DNA from: Acidobacteriota bacterium
Lineage (GTDB): Bacteria; Acidobacteriota; Terriglobia; Bryobacterales; Bryobacteraceae
Direction of reading: 5' to 3'
Length of the DNA stretch: 64,000 bases
Assembly (NCBI GenBank): GCA_016870995.1
Contig: VFZU01000001.1
Location: 62,001 to 126,000 of the forward strand
This document shows, piece by piece, positions 9,612-17,956 of the stretch. The notes below the pieces were generated by a model. The model had not been told where the DNA came from and searched no databases. It saw only the letters and a list, made by a program, of their open reading frames with translations. A program made the position numbers and the translations under genes. Numbering within the stretch: the stretch's first letter is position 1; every line of letters starts with the position of its first letter.

Positions 9612-10726
9612 AAATTCGATCGATCCGGGCGATTCCTTTGTATGGCAAGGCATATGAGGATTGGCCGGCGCGATACGGAGAGTTGGAGCAGACAAGGACG
9701 CTGGTTGAAGTAACGACGGATGCGGGGTTGACGGCGCTTGGGAGCGTGTACACGTCAGCGGGTTTGGTGTCGGCGGCGCTTGATTTGTTGCGGCCTTTGT
9801 ATGAAGGGGCGAGCGCGATCGATCCGGCGGCGACGAGCGAAATGCTGCATCAGAATACGTTCTGGCAGGGGCGCGGGGGGAGTGTGACGCATGCGATCTC
9901 TGGGATCGATATGGCGTTGTGGGACTTGCTGGGGCAGGTGACGGGCCAACCGATCTGGAGGTTGTTGGGTGGCAAATATCGGGACCGCGTGCAGCCGTAT
10001 GCGTCGATGTTGATGGTGAAGCCAGAGGCGATGGGTGAGAAACTGCTGGCGGCGAAGGAGCGGGGATTCCGGGCGTTCAAGATGGGGTGGGGGCCGTTTG
10101 GCCGGGTGTCGTCGCAGATGGACGAAGCGATTGTGAGGGCCGCGCGTGAGGCCATTGGGCCTTCAGATTGCTTGATGGTGGATGCCGGGGGCAGCGATGC
10201 GTTCTGGCCGCATGGGTATAAGTGGGCGATTGAGACCGCGAAGATGTTGAAGGATTATGATGTGCGGTGGTTTGAGGAAGCCCTGAGGCCGGATGATCTC
10301 GACGGATACGTGATGCTGACTTTGAACTCGCCGGTGCCGGTGGCGGCGGGCGAGGTGTTGACGCGGCGGCAAACTTTTTTGCCGTGGATCGAGCGGCGGG
10401 CAGTGGATGTGTTGCAACCGGATGTGACGAAGGTGGGTGGGCTGACGGAGCAGCACCGGATTGGGCAGTATGCGGATGATCACAATGTTCTGGTCGTGCC
10501 GCATGGTTGGAATACCGGGGTGGGGTTGATCGCGGATCTGCATTTGACCGCGGCGGCGGGGAATGCGCAATTTGTGGAGTATTTGACGCCGGAGCCGTAT
10601 CTCGAAGATGTGTTTGAGGAGGCGCCGAAATTGGATGCGGAGGGGATGCTGCGCGTGCCGCAGGGGCCTGGGTATGGTGTGAAGTGGAGCGCGGAGGGGA
10701 TCAAGAGGCTAAGCCGGGGGGCTTGA
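9608..10726 (+). CDS. Mandelate racemase/muconate lactonizing family enzyme
   Basis: A 372-residue enolase-superfamily enzyme. The N-terminal capping domain (about 1-125) is followed by the barrel with FKMGWG (strand-2 lysine), MVDAGG, FEEALRPDD and AAGEVL giving the Asp-Glu-Glu metal ligands, and VVPHGWNTG supplying the histidine of the His-Asp dyad. These place it in the mandelate racemase subgroup, which abstracts a proton alpha to a carboxylate in sugar acids. Exact substrate is not predictable. Its ATG overlaps the adaptor stop by 4 bp, an unusual pairing of a catabolic enzyme with an efflux pump in one unit. Confidence 0.88.
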   Translation: MKIRSIRAIPLYGKAYEDWPARYGELEQTRTLVEVTTDAGLTALGSVYTSAGLVSAALDLLRPLYEGASAIDPAATSEMLHQNTFWQGRGGSVTHAISGIDMALWDLLGQVTGQPIWRLLGGKYRDRVQPYASMLMVKPEAMGEKLLAAKERGFRAFKMGWGPFGRVSSQMDEAIVRAAREAIGPSDCLMVDAGGSDAFWPHGYKWAIETAKMLKDYDVRWFEEALRPDDLDGYVMLTLNSPVPVAAGEVLTRRQTFLPWIERRAVDVLQPDVTKVGGLTEQHRIGQYADDHNVLVVPHGWNTGVGLIADLHLTAAAGNAQFVEYLTPEPYLEDVFEEAPKLDAEGMLRVPQGPGYGVKWSAEGIKRLSRGA

Positions 10727-10750
10727 TGGTGCATCGGGCTCATATGACTT

Positions 10751-10756
10751 TACGCT
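10751..10756 (+). promoter_or_regulatory. -10-like TACGCT upstream of vapB-like remnant
   Basis: TACGCT ends six bases before the ATG at 10763 (gap TGAAGC), with no Shine-Dalgarno. The promoter of this decayed toxin-antitoxin pair therefore still looks intact. Confidence 0.4.
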
Positions 10757-10762
10757 TGAAGC

Positions 10763-10944
10763 ATGTCAAAGATGATTCAGATTCGTGATCTTGACGAGTC
10801 CTTGTATGGAATTCTAAAGTCTCGAGCAGCGCGCGAAGGGATGAACCTTTCGGACTACCTGAAGCAAGAGTTAGCTGAGATTCGCCGATTGAAACAAAAA
10901 GGCGAGCGGCTGAGGTGATTCAGGAGATGAGAGATGGCCGTTGA
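10763..10944 (+). pseudogene. Decayed VapB/FitA-type antitoxin gene (frameshifted)
   Basis: From the ATG at 10763 the frame reads MSKMIQIRDLDESLYGILKSR and continues through EGMNLSDYLKQELAEI, a ribbon-helix-helix N-terminus typical of VapB/FitA antitoxins, then runs through RRLKQKGERLR to a premature TGA at 10916-10918 (51 residues). In the frame shifted by two bases, 10879-10941 encodes DSPIETKRRAAEVIQEMRDGR with a stop at 10942-10944. That looks like the lost antitoxin C-terminus, the part that normally wraps the toxin. Its stop overlaps the TTG start of the VapC remnant at 10941, the usual coupled vapBC junction. I infer one frameshift near 10880. The 51-residue product may still bind DNA. 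Confidence 0.6.
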
Positions 10945-11121
10945 TTGTTGTGGAGCTGTTGCTGGATGAGTCCTATGCGGAGAGGATTCAGTTGGAACTG
11001 CTTGGGGCTGGCGATCGAATTGCCGCAACTGAATTGTTGGATGGAAGCGCTTGGCACGACTATTCTCACTTGCGATGGGAAGTTGATCAACGGACAGCGG
11101 GCGAGAGTGCGGGTGATCTAG
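10941..11121 (+). pseudogene. Decayed VapC-type PIN-domain toxin gene
   Basis: From a TTG at 10941 the frame gives LIVVELLLDESYAERIQLELL and then GAGDRIAATELLD, matching the N-terminal third of VapC ribonucleases. The expected DAS segment with the first catalytic aspartate between IVV and ELLLD is missing, an apparent deletion of about 15 bp. After ELLD the frame turns to nonsense and stops at 11127-11129. From 11044 to 11121 the +1 frame encodes EALGTTILTCDGKLINGQRA ending RVRVI, which matches the C-terminal PIN segment (ALG..LLT.D..L). The central half of the gene has been deleted. The toxin cannot be active. These are matches to family patterns from memory, not an alignment. Confidence 0.6.
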
Positions 11122-11129
11122 GGCTTTGA

Positions 11130-11219
11130 ATCTCCCTCCCGTTTAGGCGACCGATCGGGGTGACGGAGAGGTTTCTTAGAAGGGTGACAATCCTACGGCT
11201 TGGTCGCGAATGGAGATGG
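11130..11219. other. Spacer between decayed vapC and metalloprotease gene
   Basis: About 90 bp with no reading frame or clear hairpin that I can support. Confidence 0.3.
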
Positions 11220-12254
11220 TTACCTCGAGGTGTTTGAGGCCTTCACGTAGGGTGGCTTGTTGGCAGAAGCGGTGCGGCATTCTGTGGCGAAGGCGGCGTA
11301 ACTGTCGGCGTTGTGGAGGCGCTGGTTCGTCGTTAGCTTCTTGATTGTGTCGTCGGTGAACCATCCACGGCCTTCGTCGAGGATGTAGGACTTGTCGGGG
11401 AAGCCGACGAAGTGAGCCATTTCGTGGAGCATGATGAAAGCGCAGAGTTCGCTGTCTGTCAGAGCGAAAAAGGCGCGACGGCCGAGATAGATGCGATCCA
11501 TGGGGATCTTGCGGCGGTCTTCGATTTCACCCTTTCGAAAGAAGCCATTGGCGAAGGCGAAGGCAATGCGGTGGTCGCCCGTGGGGTCTGCCACAAAGGC
11601 GCCGGTGCCAAGAAAGCCGAGCTCGAGCTCTGGTGGAAGCAGCAGGCATTGCTGGTAGAGATTGAAGACGTTGAGGATGTCGCGGGTGGCTTTCTCGCGC
11701 TGAACTGGATTGAGTGCGTTGAGTGCGAAATGGCGATCGAGCCGGTCGATCGCGCGACCACGGCCTAAATCGACCGTGGAGGGTGGGCCGAGAGCGAGCA
11801 TGAGATTGGCCTGGGCGGCATGGATCGCTTTGGCGACCAAGCCAATGTGGGCGATGAGTTGGACGCGGATCTTCTCATTGGTGGTCGGGTCCACCGGGAG
11901 GCTCGAGAAGAGGAGCTGATTGATGCGCTGGATGGTTTGCTTGCCAGGTTCGATCAGGCCGTCGGCACCTTTGATACCAAATTGCTGGACCTGGAAGTCG
12001 GTGATGGCCTTGTTGGTTTTGGGGCCGCATTTTCCGTCGACGTCGAGTTTGACCTTCGGGCCACCGTGCATCGGGGCGATCTTGTTGAGCGACTCCTGAA
12101 TGGTGCGGACATCAACGGCGAGGTTTTTGGCCTTGAAGCCAGAGCCGACTGGTTGATCGATTGAAACGAGTTGGTCTGTGGGAGGGAGCGAGGAGCCGAT
12201 TTCGCCTTTACGGCATGAGCCGTCCAGATGCATGATGATCGGTTGGAGCGCCAT
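11220..12254 (-). CDS. Peptidoglycan-binding domain / M35-like (aspzincin) metalloprotease
   Basis: A 344-residue protein. Residues about 45-115 form a peptidoglycan-binding_1 type domain (VDVRTIQESLNKI, then DVDGKCGPKTNKAITDFQ). The C-terminal part carries HEMAH (His277, Glu278, His281) followed about 35 residues later by NADSYAAF with Asp317. HExxH plus a downstream Asp in an NADSY context is the aspzincin signature of deuterolysin and Lys-specific metalloendopeptidases (M35). No signal peptide is visible: it starts MALQPIIMHLDGSCRK. A Shine-Dalgarno-like AGGAG precedes the ATG. It lies 29 bp downstream of the BLUF gene on the same strand, so the two may be co-transcribed. Confidence 0.75.
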   Translation of the reverse strand: MALQPIIMHLDGSCRKGEIGSSLPPTDQLVSIDQPVGSGFKAKNLAVDVRTIQESLNKIAPMHGGPKVKLDVDGKCGPKTNKAITDFQVQQFGIKGADGLIEPGKQTIQRINQLLFSSLPVDPTTNEKIRVQLIAHIGLVAKAIHAAQANLMLALGPPSTVDLGRGRAIDRLDRHFALNALNPVQREKATRDILNVFNLYQQCLLLPPELELGFLGTGAFVADPTGDHRIAFAFANGFFRKGEIEDRRKIPMDRIYLGRRAFFALTDSELCAFIMLHEMAHFVGFPDKSYILDEGRGWFTDDTIKKLTTNQRLHNADSYAAFATECRTASANKPPYVKASNTSR

Positions 12255-12283
12255 CTCAGAAGCTCCTACAATATCGCAATTGG

Positions 12284-12727
12284 TTAGTGAGCCGAGTAGT
12301 GAAGTTCGCGATCGTGTTGTTCGCGGAAGGAATTGAGCAGGGTGTAGGCTGCCGCGCCTTTTTCAGGAATCGGGCGGTTGCCGAAGAAGTCGACATAGCC
12401 GCTGATCGAATCAGCAAGTTCTTGCGAGACCGCGCGGAAGCCCATGGACCAAGCCTCAAAGGCGCGTTGCGTGATCTTTTGGTGAAGGAGAATGAAGCAG
12501 CACTTGTGGCGAGGGTCGCGCTCGATTGTTTCAAACAGAGCTCTGAGGACTGCCGATTTCCCTTCGAGGGCCTGAATGAAGGTGCCGTCGCAGTAAACGA
12601 GCATGCCTGAGATGCCGAGGTGGGCGTTGTTGTCGCGGGCCTTGTTGAGTAAGGTGATGAGCTCAGAATCCGTCATGAGATGACTGGCAGAGCTGACGTA
12701 CACAATTTGCTCAAGATCCTTTTCCAT
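12284..12727 (-). CDS. BLUF-domain blue-light sensor, stand-alone
   Basis: A 147-residue single-domain BLUF protein, which binds FAD and senses blue light through hydrogen-bond rearrangement. The critical residues line up with AppA by spacing: Tyr10 in QIVYVSSAS (AppA Tyr21), Asn34 (Asn45), Gln52 in TFIQALEG (Gln63), Trp93 and Met95 in EAWSMGF (Trp104, Met106). All photocycle residues are present. There is no attached EAL, cyclase or HTH domain; the last 50 residues form a short cap. It is 30 bp downstream of the P5C dehydrogenase gene and 29 bp upstream of the metalloprotease gene, all on the minus strand. GATAAG ends six bases before the ATG, a possible own leaderless promoter. Confidence 0.9.
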   Translation of the reverse strand: MEKDLEQIVYVSSASHLMTDSELITLLNKARDNNAHLGISGMLVYCDGTFIQALEGKSAVLRALFETIERDPRHKCCFILLHQKITQRAFEAWSMGFRAVSQELADSISGYVDFFGNRPIPEKGAAAYTLLNSFREQHDRELHYSAH

Positions 12728-12757
12728 TTGAGCCTTATCGGCCAGGATCAGGAGCCT

Positions 12758-14326
12758 TTAGAACTTTTTTTCTGCGATCGACTTGGCTTGAACGAATTGA
12801 AGCAGATAGTCGGGGCCGCCTGCTTTGGAATCGGTGCCGGACATTTTGAAGCCACCGAAGGGGTGGGCGCCAACCATCGCGCCGGTACATTTGCGATTGA
12901 TGTAGAGGTTGCCGACAAAGAACTCGTTGCGGGCGCGCTCAACGTGTTTGGGGTTGGTGGAGTAGACAGCGCCGGTGAGGCCGTATTCACTGTCGTTGGC
13001 CAGTTGGAGGGCGTCCTCGAAGTCGCGGGCTTTGGTGATGCCAAGGACAGGGCCAAAGATCTCTTCCTGGAAGATTCTATGGTTGTGCTCGATGTCGGCA
13101 ATGATGGTGGGCTTTATGAAATGACCATCGCCCTGGGCTTTAGTGCCGCCAGTGATCAGGCGACCTTCCTGCTTGCCGGTCTCGATGTAGTTGAGGATGG
13201 TCTTCTCGGCCTTGGGTCCAATGACCGGACCCATGAAGTTGGCCGGGTTGTCCGCGGGGCCCTGAGTCAAAGCTTCTGCGAGTGGCTTCAGCTTGTCGAT
13301 GAGCTGGTCATAGACCGCTTCGTGAACAATCAGGCGAGAGCATGCCGAACATTTCTGACCCTGGAAGCCGAAGGCGGAGGCGATGACGCCCTTCGCGGTT
13401 TCGTCGAGATCGTGGACGTCCTTGTCGACGACAATGGCGTCTTTGCCGCCCATCTCGGCGACGACGCGCTTGATCCACTTCTGGCCGGGGTTGGTTTTGG
13501 CTGCCAGCTCGACGATGCGGAGGCCGACTTCTTTGGAGCCCGTGAAGGAAATGAAACGCGTTTTGGGATGGGAAACGATGAGGTCTCCAACCTCTGCGCC
13601 GGAGCCGGGAAGGAACTGAAAGCTCTCGGGGGGGAAGCCCGCTTCAAGCAGCACTTCAATGAACTTGGCGGCAATGGTAGGCGTTTCGCTCGAAGGTTTG
13701 ATGACGACCGAGTTGCCAGTGACGAGAGCTGCGACGGTCATCCCGGCGAGGATGGCGAGAGGGAAGTTCCAGGGAGGAATGATCACGCCGACGCCGAGCG
13801 GGAGGTAAGTCATGACTCCGTGTTCGCCGGGCATTTGGACGAGGGGATCGGGCTGGGCGAGTCGCAGCATCTGGCGGGCGTAATAATCGCAGAAGTCGAT
13901 CGCTTCGGCGGTGTCGGCTTCGGCTTCAAGCCAGTTCTTGCCGGATTCGAGGATGAGCCAGGCGTTGAATTCGCTTTTACGCTGCTTGAGAATTTCTGCG
14001 GCTTTGAACAGGCGAGCGGTACGGTCTTCGGCAGGAACGGCGGCCCAGGTGGGGAAGTAGTGGAAGGCGTTTTCGACGGCGCGCGTGGCCTGTTCGGCAC
14101 TGGCCTTCTGGTGGATCCCAATGAGCTCGGTGGGCTGTGAGGGGTTGTAGCTGAGAAGTTTGTGGATGCCTCCTTTTTCGTGGAGGCCACCAATGAGGAG
14201 TGGGTATTCTTTGCCGAGTTGTGTGCGAACGAAGGCCAAGGCCGCCTCCATGGCGGCCTTATGCTCGGGCTGAGAAAAATCGCGGTAGGGCTCGTTGACG
14301 AAGGGAGGCAACGATTGGAGATTCAT
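12758..14326 (-). CDS. pruA: L-glutamate gamma-semialdehyde (1-pyrroline-5-carboxylate) dehydrogenase
   Basis: A 522-residue aldehyde dehydrogenase of the RocA/PruA type, oxidising glutamate semialdehyde from proline or arginine breakdown to glutamate with NAD. Visible motifs are the Rossmann segment [20 protein letters not shown] for cofactor binding, [13 protein letters not shown] with the general-base Glu, and [16 protein letters not shown] with the catalytic Cys. The family's early segment EYPLLIGG and the late [20 protein letters not shown] are both present. I start at 14326 (MNLQSLPP), where AAAGGAC provides a ribosome binding site, rather than further upstream. No proline dehydrogenase gene is adjacent. 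Confidence 0.93.
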   Translation of the reverse strand: MNLQSLPPFVNEPYRDFSQPEHKAAMEAALAFVRTQLGKEYPLLIGGLHEKGGIHKLLSYNPSQPTELIGIHQKASAEQATRAVENAFHYFPTWAAVPAEDRTARLFKAAEILKQRKSEFNAWLILESGKNWLEAEADTAEAIDFCDYYARQMLRLAQPDPLVQMPGEHGVMTYLPLGVGVIIPPWNFPLAILAGMTVAALVTGNSVVIKPSSETPTIAAKFIEVLLEAGFPPESFQFLPGSGAEVGDLIVSHPKTRFISFTGSKEVGLRIVELAAKTNPGQKWIKRVVAEMGGKDAIVVDKDVHDLDETAKGVIASAFGFQGQKCSACSRLIVHEAVYDQLIDKLKPLAEALTQGPADNPANFMGPVIGPKAEKTILNYIETGKQEGRLITGGTKAQGDGHFIKPTIIADIEHNHRIFQEEIFGPVLGITKARDFEDALQLANDSEYGLTGAVYSTNPKHVERARNEFFVGNLYINRKCTGAMVGAHPFGGFKMSGTDSKAGGPDYLLQFVQAKSIAEKKF

Positions 14327-14345
14327 GGGTGATGTGTCCTTTGTA

Positions 14346-14609
14346 CTAGCCGTCGACCAGATTGCGGCCACGCTCAAAGATGCCGGAGGCTTCATCGGCA
14401 AGTTCTTTGCCGCGCTCAAAGAGTTCGCGGCCGCGGGCGTAAAGTTCGTCGCCGGATTCGCGGAGGCGTTCGCCGCCCTTGCGCGCAGCGGACTTGATCT
14501 GCGTGCGAGTTTCTTCGCCGGATTGCGGGGCGAAGAGGAGACCGACCGTTACGCCCAAGGCGAGGCCGGAAAGAAACCAGATTGCGTCTTCAGTATGTTC
14601 ACGTGCCAT
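14346..14609 (-). CDS. YtxH-like small membrane protein
   Basis: An 87-residue protein with one N-terminal membrane segment (about residues 10-28, IWFLSGLALGVTVGLLFAP) followed by APQSGEETRTQI, the typical YtxH start, and then a charged amphipathic helix rich in Glu and Arg. The family is often stress-associated; function is unknown. It sits 7 bp after comEC and 19 bp before the P5C dehydrogenase gene on the same strand. TAGAAT at 14619-14624, read on the minus strand, ends nine bases before the ATG and may be its own -10 element inside the end of comEC. Confidence 0.8.
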   Translation of the reverse strand: MAREHTEDAIWFLSGLALGVTVGLLFAPQSGEETRTQIKSAARKGGERLRESGDELYARGRELFERGKELADEASGIFERGRNLVDG

Positions 14610-14616
14610 AACACTA

Positions 14617-17184
14617 CTATTCTAGTGCCTGGGTGAAAGGAATCCAGCCGGTCCTGGCGGGAATTCTGTAGCGGAAGGGATCGGTTGTGAGGCGGTGGCC
14701 GTCAGAGAGAATGGTGATCTGACCGAGCAGGTCAGTGCGAAGTAGGAGTGTGTGTGACTGATCGAGGCGGGAGACGACTTTGGGATGAGGATGGTTGAAG
14801 TTGTTGTAGCGACCCGAGCTGGAAACAGCGATGGCGGGACGGGTGAGTTCGAGGAAGGCTTCAGAGGTGGAAGTTTTGCTGCCATGGTGGGCAACTTTGA
14901 GGAAGTCGAGGCGGGGAAGGAGCGGATTCTCAAGTAGACGCGCTTCGATGGATTGATCGATGTCGCCGGTGAGCAGGAAGCGCTTGGTGCCGTGAGTGAG
15001 AAGCAGGACGAGCGAAGTGAGGTTGGATTTGGCGATGGGCTCGTCTTTGGGTGGCCAGAGAACGTTGACTTCCAGCTCGCCAAGCCGCAGGCAATCGCCC
15101 TGAGATAGGTAGCGGATGTTGACGTGGCGCTTTGTGGCTTGCAACTTCAGCTTTTCCCATAGGTCGCCGGAGACTTGTGAGCTGACCCAGATCTCGCGAG
15201 GGTGGAAGTTCTCTTCGATGGCCAGCAGACCACCCATGTGGTCCATGTCGCCGTGGGACGCGATGAGGGTGTCCAGTTTCGCGATGTGGCGGTGCCAAAG
15301 GTACGGCGAAACGGTGGACTCGCCAGGATCGAATCGGCTGAATCGGCTGCCACCGGAATCGAGAAGCGCGAGATGGCCCTGGGGCGTAGCAAGAAAGAGC
15401 CCGTCACCTTGTCCCACGTCAATGGCAGTGATTTCAAGCCGGTTCGGATGAAGGCTGGGCTGCTTTGAGTAAGGATGCGTGACCAGAAAGAGAAACAGTG
15501 CCGCCACCGTGGCAATCGGCAGGACGGACCAACGCGGGTACTTGCGGGCGGTGAAGGCCGTGGCGAGGAGAGCGGCGGGGAAGGCGAAGAGGATCCACGC
15601 AGGCGGATCGGGAATTCGAGTGGCGGTGTCCCAGGTGAGGTGCCAGTCGACGACGTCGCGTGATGTGTAGAGGAGCCATTTGAGGATTGGCGTGAGCATC
15701 GGGCCGGTGAAGATGGCGAGAAAGCCGAGAGGTACGGCCAGGGAGAGAAGGAAGACGACGGGGAGGTTGGCGGTGAGGCTGGAGAAGGTGAGGCGGTGGA
15801 AGAAGAGAATCATCGGCAGGCAGAGGCCGATGAGGACAACGCCCGAAGTGAGGAAAAGCTCGATGCCGGTCAGGATCGCTGTGAGTGAGTAGTAAAGGAC
15901 CTTAGCGGTGAGGTTGGGTTTCAGTTTGAATAGACGGCTCAGGGTGCCTGAGAGTAGTTGAAGCTCAAGGAGACAGGGCCCGACGGTGGGGTCGGCGGAT
16001 TGTGTGCGGTCCTGATTGAGAGCGCGGAGCGCACGAAGCCAGGGGCCGGTGGTGTGCTTGAGTAGAGGGTCGGCTAGAGTGGCCAGGGTGAGAACGGCAA
16101 GGAAGGAGAGTTGGAAGCTGGCTTCGAAGAGTTGGGCGGGATCGGCCAGCAGATAGAGGATGGCGATGGCTGCGAGGAGGTTGAGAGAGCGGCCTTTGCG
16201 ATAGAAGAATTTCGCCGAGAGGAAGAGCAGGTAGCCGCCGGCGGCGCGGACGACCGGGGCACTGAGGTCGCAGATGAGAGCGTAGAGGATGGCGGCGATG
16301 GCGCAGCAGGTGTAGGCCTGCAAAGGCCTGAAATGCATGAGGCGAAGAAGGGCGAAGAGGGCTCCTGCAAGGACTGTAATGTGGAGGCCGGAGATGACAA
16401 TGGCGTGGTAGGTGCCAGTGCGACGGTAGTTATCGGTCCAGGAGTCTTCGAGTTTCGCATTGTCGCCGAACAGGAGGGCGGCCAGCATGGCGCTGAGGTA
16501 GCGGTCTCCGCCGGAGATGTACTCAATCCTCTCGAGAAGCCACTGCCGGGATTTGTAGATGGCGGCACTGACTGGATTTCCGCAGGCATTGGGGACCTGG
16601 ACGATGGGATAGCCCTTGGCAATGGTTGCTGCCCAGTAGATGTCGCGGTGTGCGAAGTAGCGTTCGGCATCGAAATTGCCAGGGTTGCCGGCATTGTGGA
16701 TTGGCTTGACGCGGAGTGGGAGTTGGAGGCGGTGGCCGTAGGACCAGTCTGGAGCGGATTCCTCAGGTTTGAGATAAAAACTAACGCGGAGTCGCGCGCC
16801 GGGGGCAGCCGTAAAGGTGAAGAACAAACGCTCGGATTCTCGTTGGGGGAGGGAATCGACGCAACCTTCAAGAGAGATGAGCTCGCGGGGGTTGGCATCA
16901 AGGACAGGAACCGGCTTTTGATTCGCGTACGAGGCCGAAGCTGTGGCGAGCCAGAACATGGTGGCGTTGCCGGCGAGGAAGGAAGCGCTGAGGAAGCGGA
17001 GTTTTCTTGAGGCGAGCCAGAGGGCTGCGCTGAGGGCGGCGCAGAAAAGGGGAGCCGTGTGTTCGAATCGCAGAGCCCAAGCAAAAAGAATGCCGCCGAT
17101 GACCGCGAGGAGCGGTGGAATCAGCGGCTCATAGAGTTTCCTGGATAAGGATTCGAAGCCTGATGGGGAGGGAGATCCGGCCAT
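14617..17184 (-). CDS. comEC: ComEC/Rec2 DNA uptake channel protein
   Basis: An 855-residue ComEC, the inner-membrane channel for single-stranded DNA in natural transformation. The layout is complete: N-terminal helices with the DUF4131/OB-like periplasmic domain (about 30-210), the central Competence domain with many helices (GDNAKLEDSWTDNYRRTGTY and VISGLHITVLAG, about 240-520) and a C-terminal metallo-beta-lactamase-like domain (DVGQGDGLFL, DTLIASHGDMDHMGG, LKVAHHGSKTS). The SHGDMDH motif retains metal ligands. A TTG at 17187 adjoins the ATG at 17184; I prefer the ATG. No other competence gene lies nearby. Confidence 0.93.
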   Translation of the reverse strand: MAGSPSPSGFESLSRKLYEPLIPPLLAVIGGILFAWALRFEHTAPLFCAALSAALWLASRKLRFLSASFLAGNATMFWLATASASYANQKPVPVLDANPRELISLEGCVDSLPQRESERLFFTFTAAPGARLRVSFYLKPEESAPDWSYGHRLQLPLRVKPIHNAGNPGNFDAERYFAHRDIYWAATIAKGYPIVQVPNACGNPVSAAIYKSRQWLLERIEYISGGDRYLSAMLAALLFGDNAKLEDSWTDNYRRTGTYHAIVISGLHITVLAGALFALLRLMHFRPLQAYTCCAIAAILYALICDLSAPVVRAAGGYLLFLSAKFFYRKGRSLNLLAAIAILYLLADPAQLFEASFQLSFLAVLTLATLADPLLKHTTGPWLRALRALNQDRTQSADPTVGPCLLELQLLSGTLSRLFKLKPNLTAKVLYYSLTAILTGIELFLTSGVVLIGLCLPMILFFHRLTFSSLTANLPVVFLLSLAVPLGFLAIFTGPMLTPILKWLLYTSRDVVDWHLTWDTATRIPDPPAWILFAFPAALLATAFTARKYPRWSVLPIATVAALFLFLVTHPYSKQPSLHPNRLEITAIDVGQGDGLFLATPQGHLALLDSGGSRFSRFDPGESTVSPYLWHRHIAKLDTLIASHGDMDHMGGLLAIEENFHPREIWVSSQVSGDLWEKLKLQATKRHVNIRYLSQGDCLRLGELEVNVLWPPKDEPIAKSNLTSLVLLLTHGTKRFLLTGDIDQSIEARLLENPLLPRLDFLKVAHHGSKTSTSEAFLELTRPAIAVSSSGRYNNFNHPHPKVVSRLDQSHTLLLRTDLLGQITILSDGHRLTTDPFRYRIPARTGWIPFTQALE

Positions 17185-17281
17185 CAAGGGTAGAGTGCGG
17201 CGGGGAAGAAGAAGTTCTCACGAATTCTTTTGTGGCCGGCTCTTAGGTCAAGTTCGCGAAGCTCTTTAGATTGCGATCAGC

Positions 17282-17941
17282 CTAAGCCGCCATTTCGGCG
17301 CGGGTCTTCTGGATGAGGGCAATGTACTGCTTTGCACGTTCGGTGAAGACTTCGTAGTTGCCGGACTTGATGGTCGCGGCGTCGATGAGTTCGCCGCCGA
17401 CGGCGACCGAGCAGGCGCCGGCGCGGAGGAAGTCGGCGGTGGTGTCGAGGTTGACGCCTCCGGTGGGGTTCATTTCGATGTGCGGGAAGGGTCCCTTGAG
17501 AGCCTTGATGTACTTGGGGCCTCCGACGTTGCCGCAGGGGAAGACCTTGACGATGTCTGCGCCGGCGTCCCAAGCCGTTTTGACTTCTGTGGGGGTAAGA
17601 GCGCCTGGCAGGATGACCTTTGAGTAGCGCTTGGCCATTTCGATGGTTTTGATGTCGAGCGATGGAGTAACGAAGAACTCAGCACCGGAAAGCATGCAGA
17701 TGCGGCAAGTTTCAGAGTCGAGGACGGTGCCTGCGCCGAGGGTGATCTTGTTGCCGAACTTGGCGGCGACCTGCTCGAGGGCTTTGATGGCGCCAGGGAC
17801 AGTCATGGTGATTTCGGCGACCGTGATGCCGCCTTCGTAGAGGGCTTCGATGGAGCGAATGGCGGCTTCGGCGGTGGCGGTGCGGACGACGGGAACGACG
17901 CCGACGCTCATGAGATTGGAGAGAATTTGCTGTTTCGTCAC
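17282..17941 (-). CDS. eda: 2-keto-3-deoxy-6-phosphogluconate / KHG aldolase family protein
   Basis: A 219-residue class I aldolase splitting 2-keto-3-deoxy-6-phospho-sugar acids into pyruvate and glyceraldehyde 3-phosphate. The Schiff-base lysine is Lys132 in ADIVKVFPC, the proton-shuttling glutamate is Glu43 in VAEITMTVPGA and the phosphate loop is NPTGGV. The product would complete Entner-Doudoroff-like catabolism of sugar acids such as those handled by the dehydratases encoded nearby. The start is a GTG at 17941. TAGACT with an 8-base gap lies directly upstream and no Shine-Dalgarno is present. Confidence 0.9.
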   Translation of the reverse strand: MTKQQILSNLMSVGVVPVVRTATAEAAIRSIEALYEGGITVAEITMTVPGAIKALEQVAAKFGNKITLGAGTVLDSETCRICMLSGAEFFVTPSLDIKTIEMAKRYSKVILPGALTPTEVKTAWDAGADIVKVFPCGNVGGPKYIKALKGPFPHIEMNPTGGVNLDTTADFLRAGACSVAVGGELIDAATIKSGNYEVFTERAKQYIALIQKTRAEMAA

Positions 17942-17956
17942 TAGACATTAGTCTAG
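17941..17956 (-). promoter_or_regulatory. -10-like TAGACT inside a perfect inverted repeat at the eda start
   Basis: CTAGAC-ATTA-GTCTAG at 17941-17956 is a perfect 6-bp inverted repeat that touches the GTG start codon. Read on the minus strand, TAGACT (17950-17955) ends eight bases before the GTG. The repeat could be an operator overlapping a leaderless promoter, or a product of the -10 sequence itself. Confidence 0.45.

Noticed and set aside
10941-11129. 62-residue open frame as an intact gene
   Set aside because: Its first half matches VapC but the second half is out-of-frame text; the +1 frame holds the real C-terminal remnant, so it is a pseudogene.
12680-14140. 486-codon open frame on the plus strand
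   Set aside because: Antisense to the BLUF and P5C dehydrogenase genes, which have complete motif sets.
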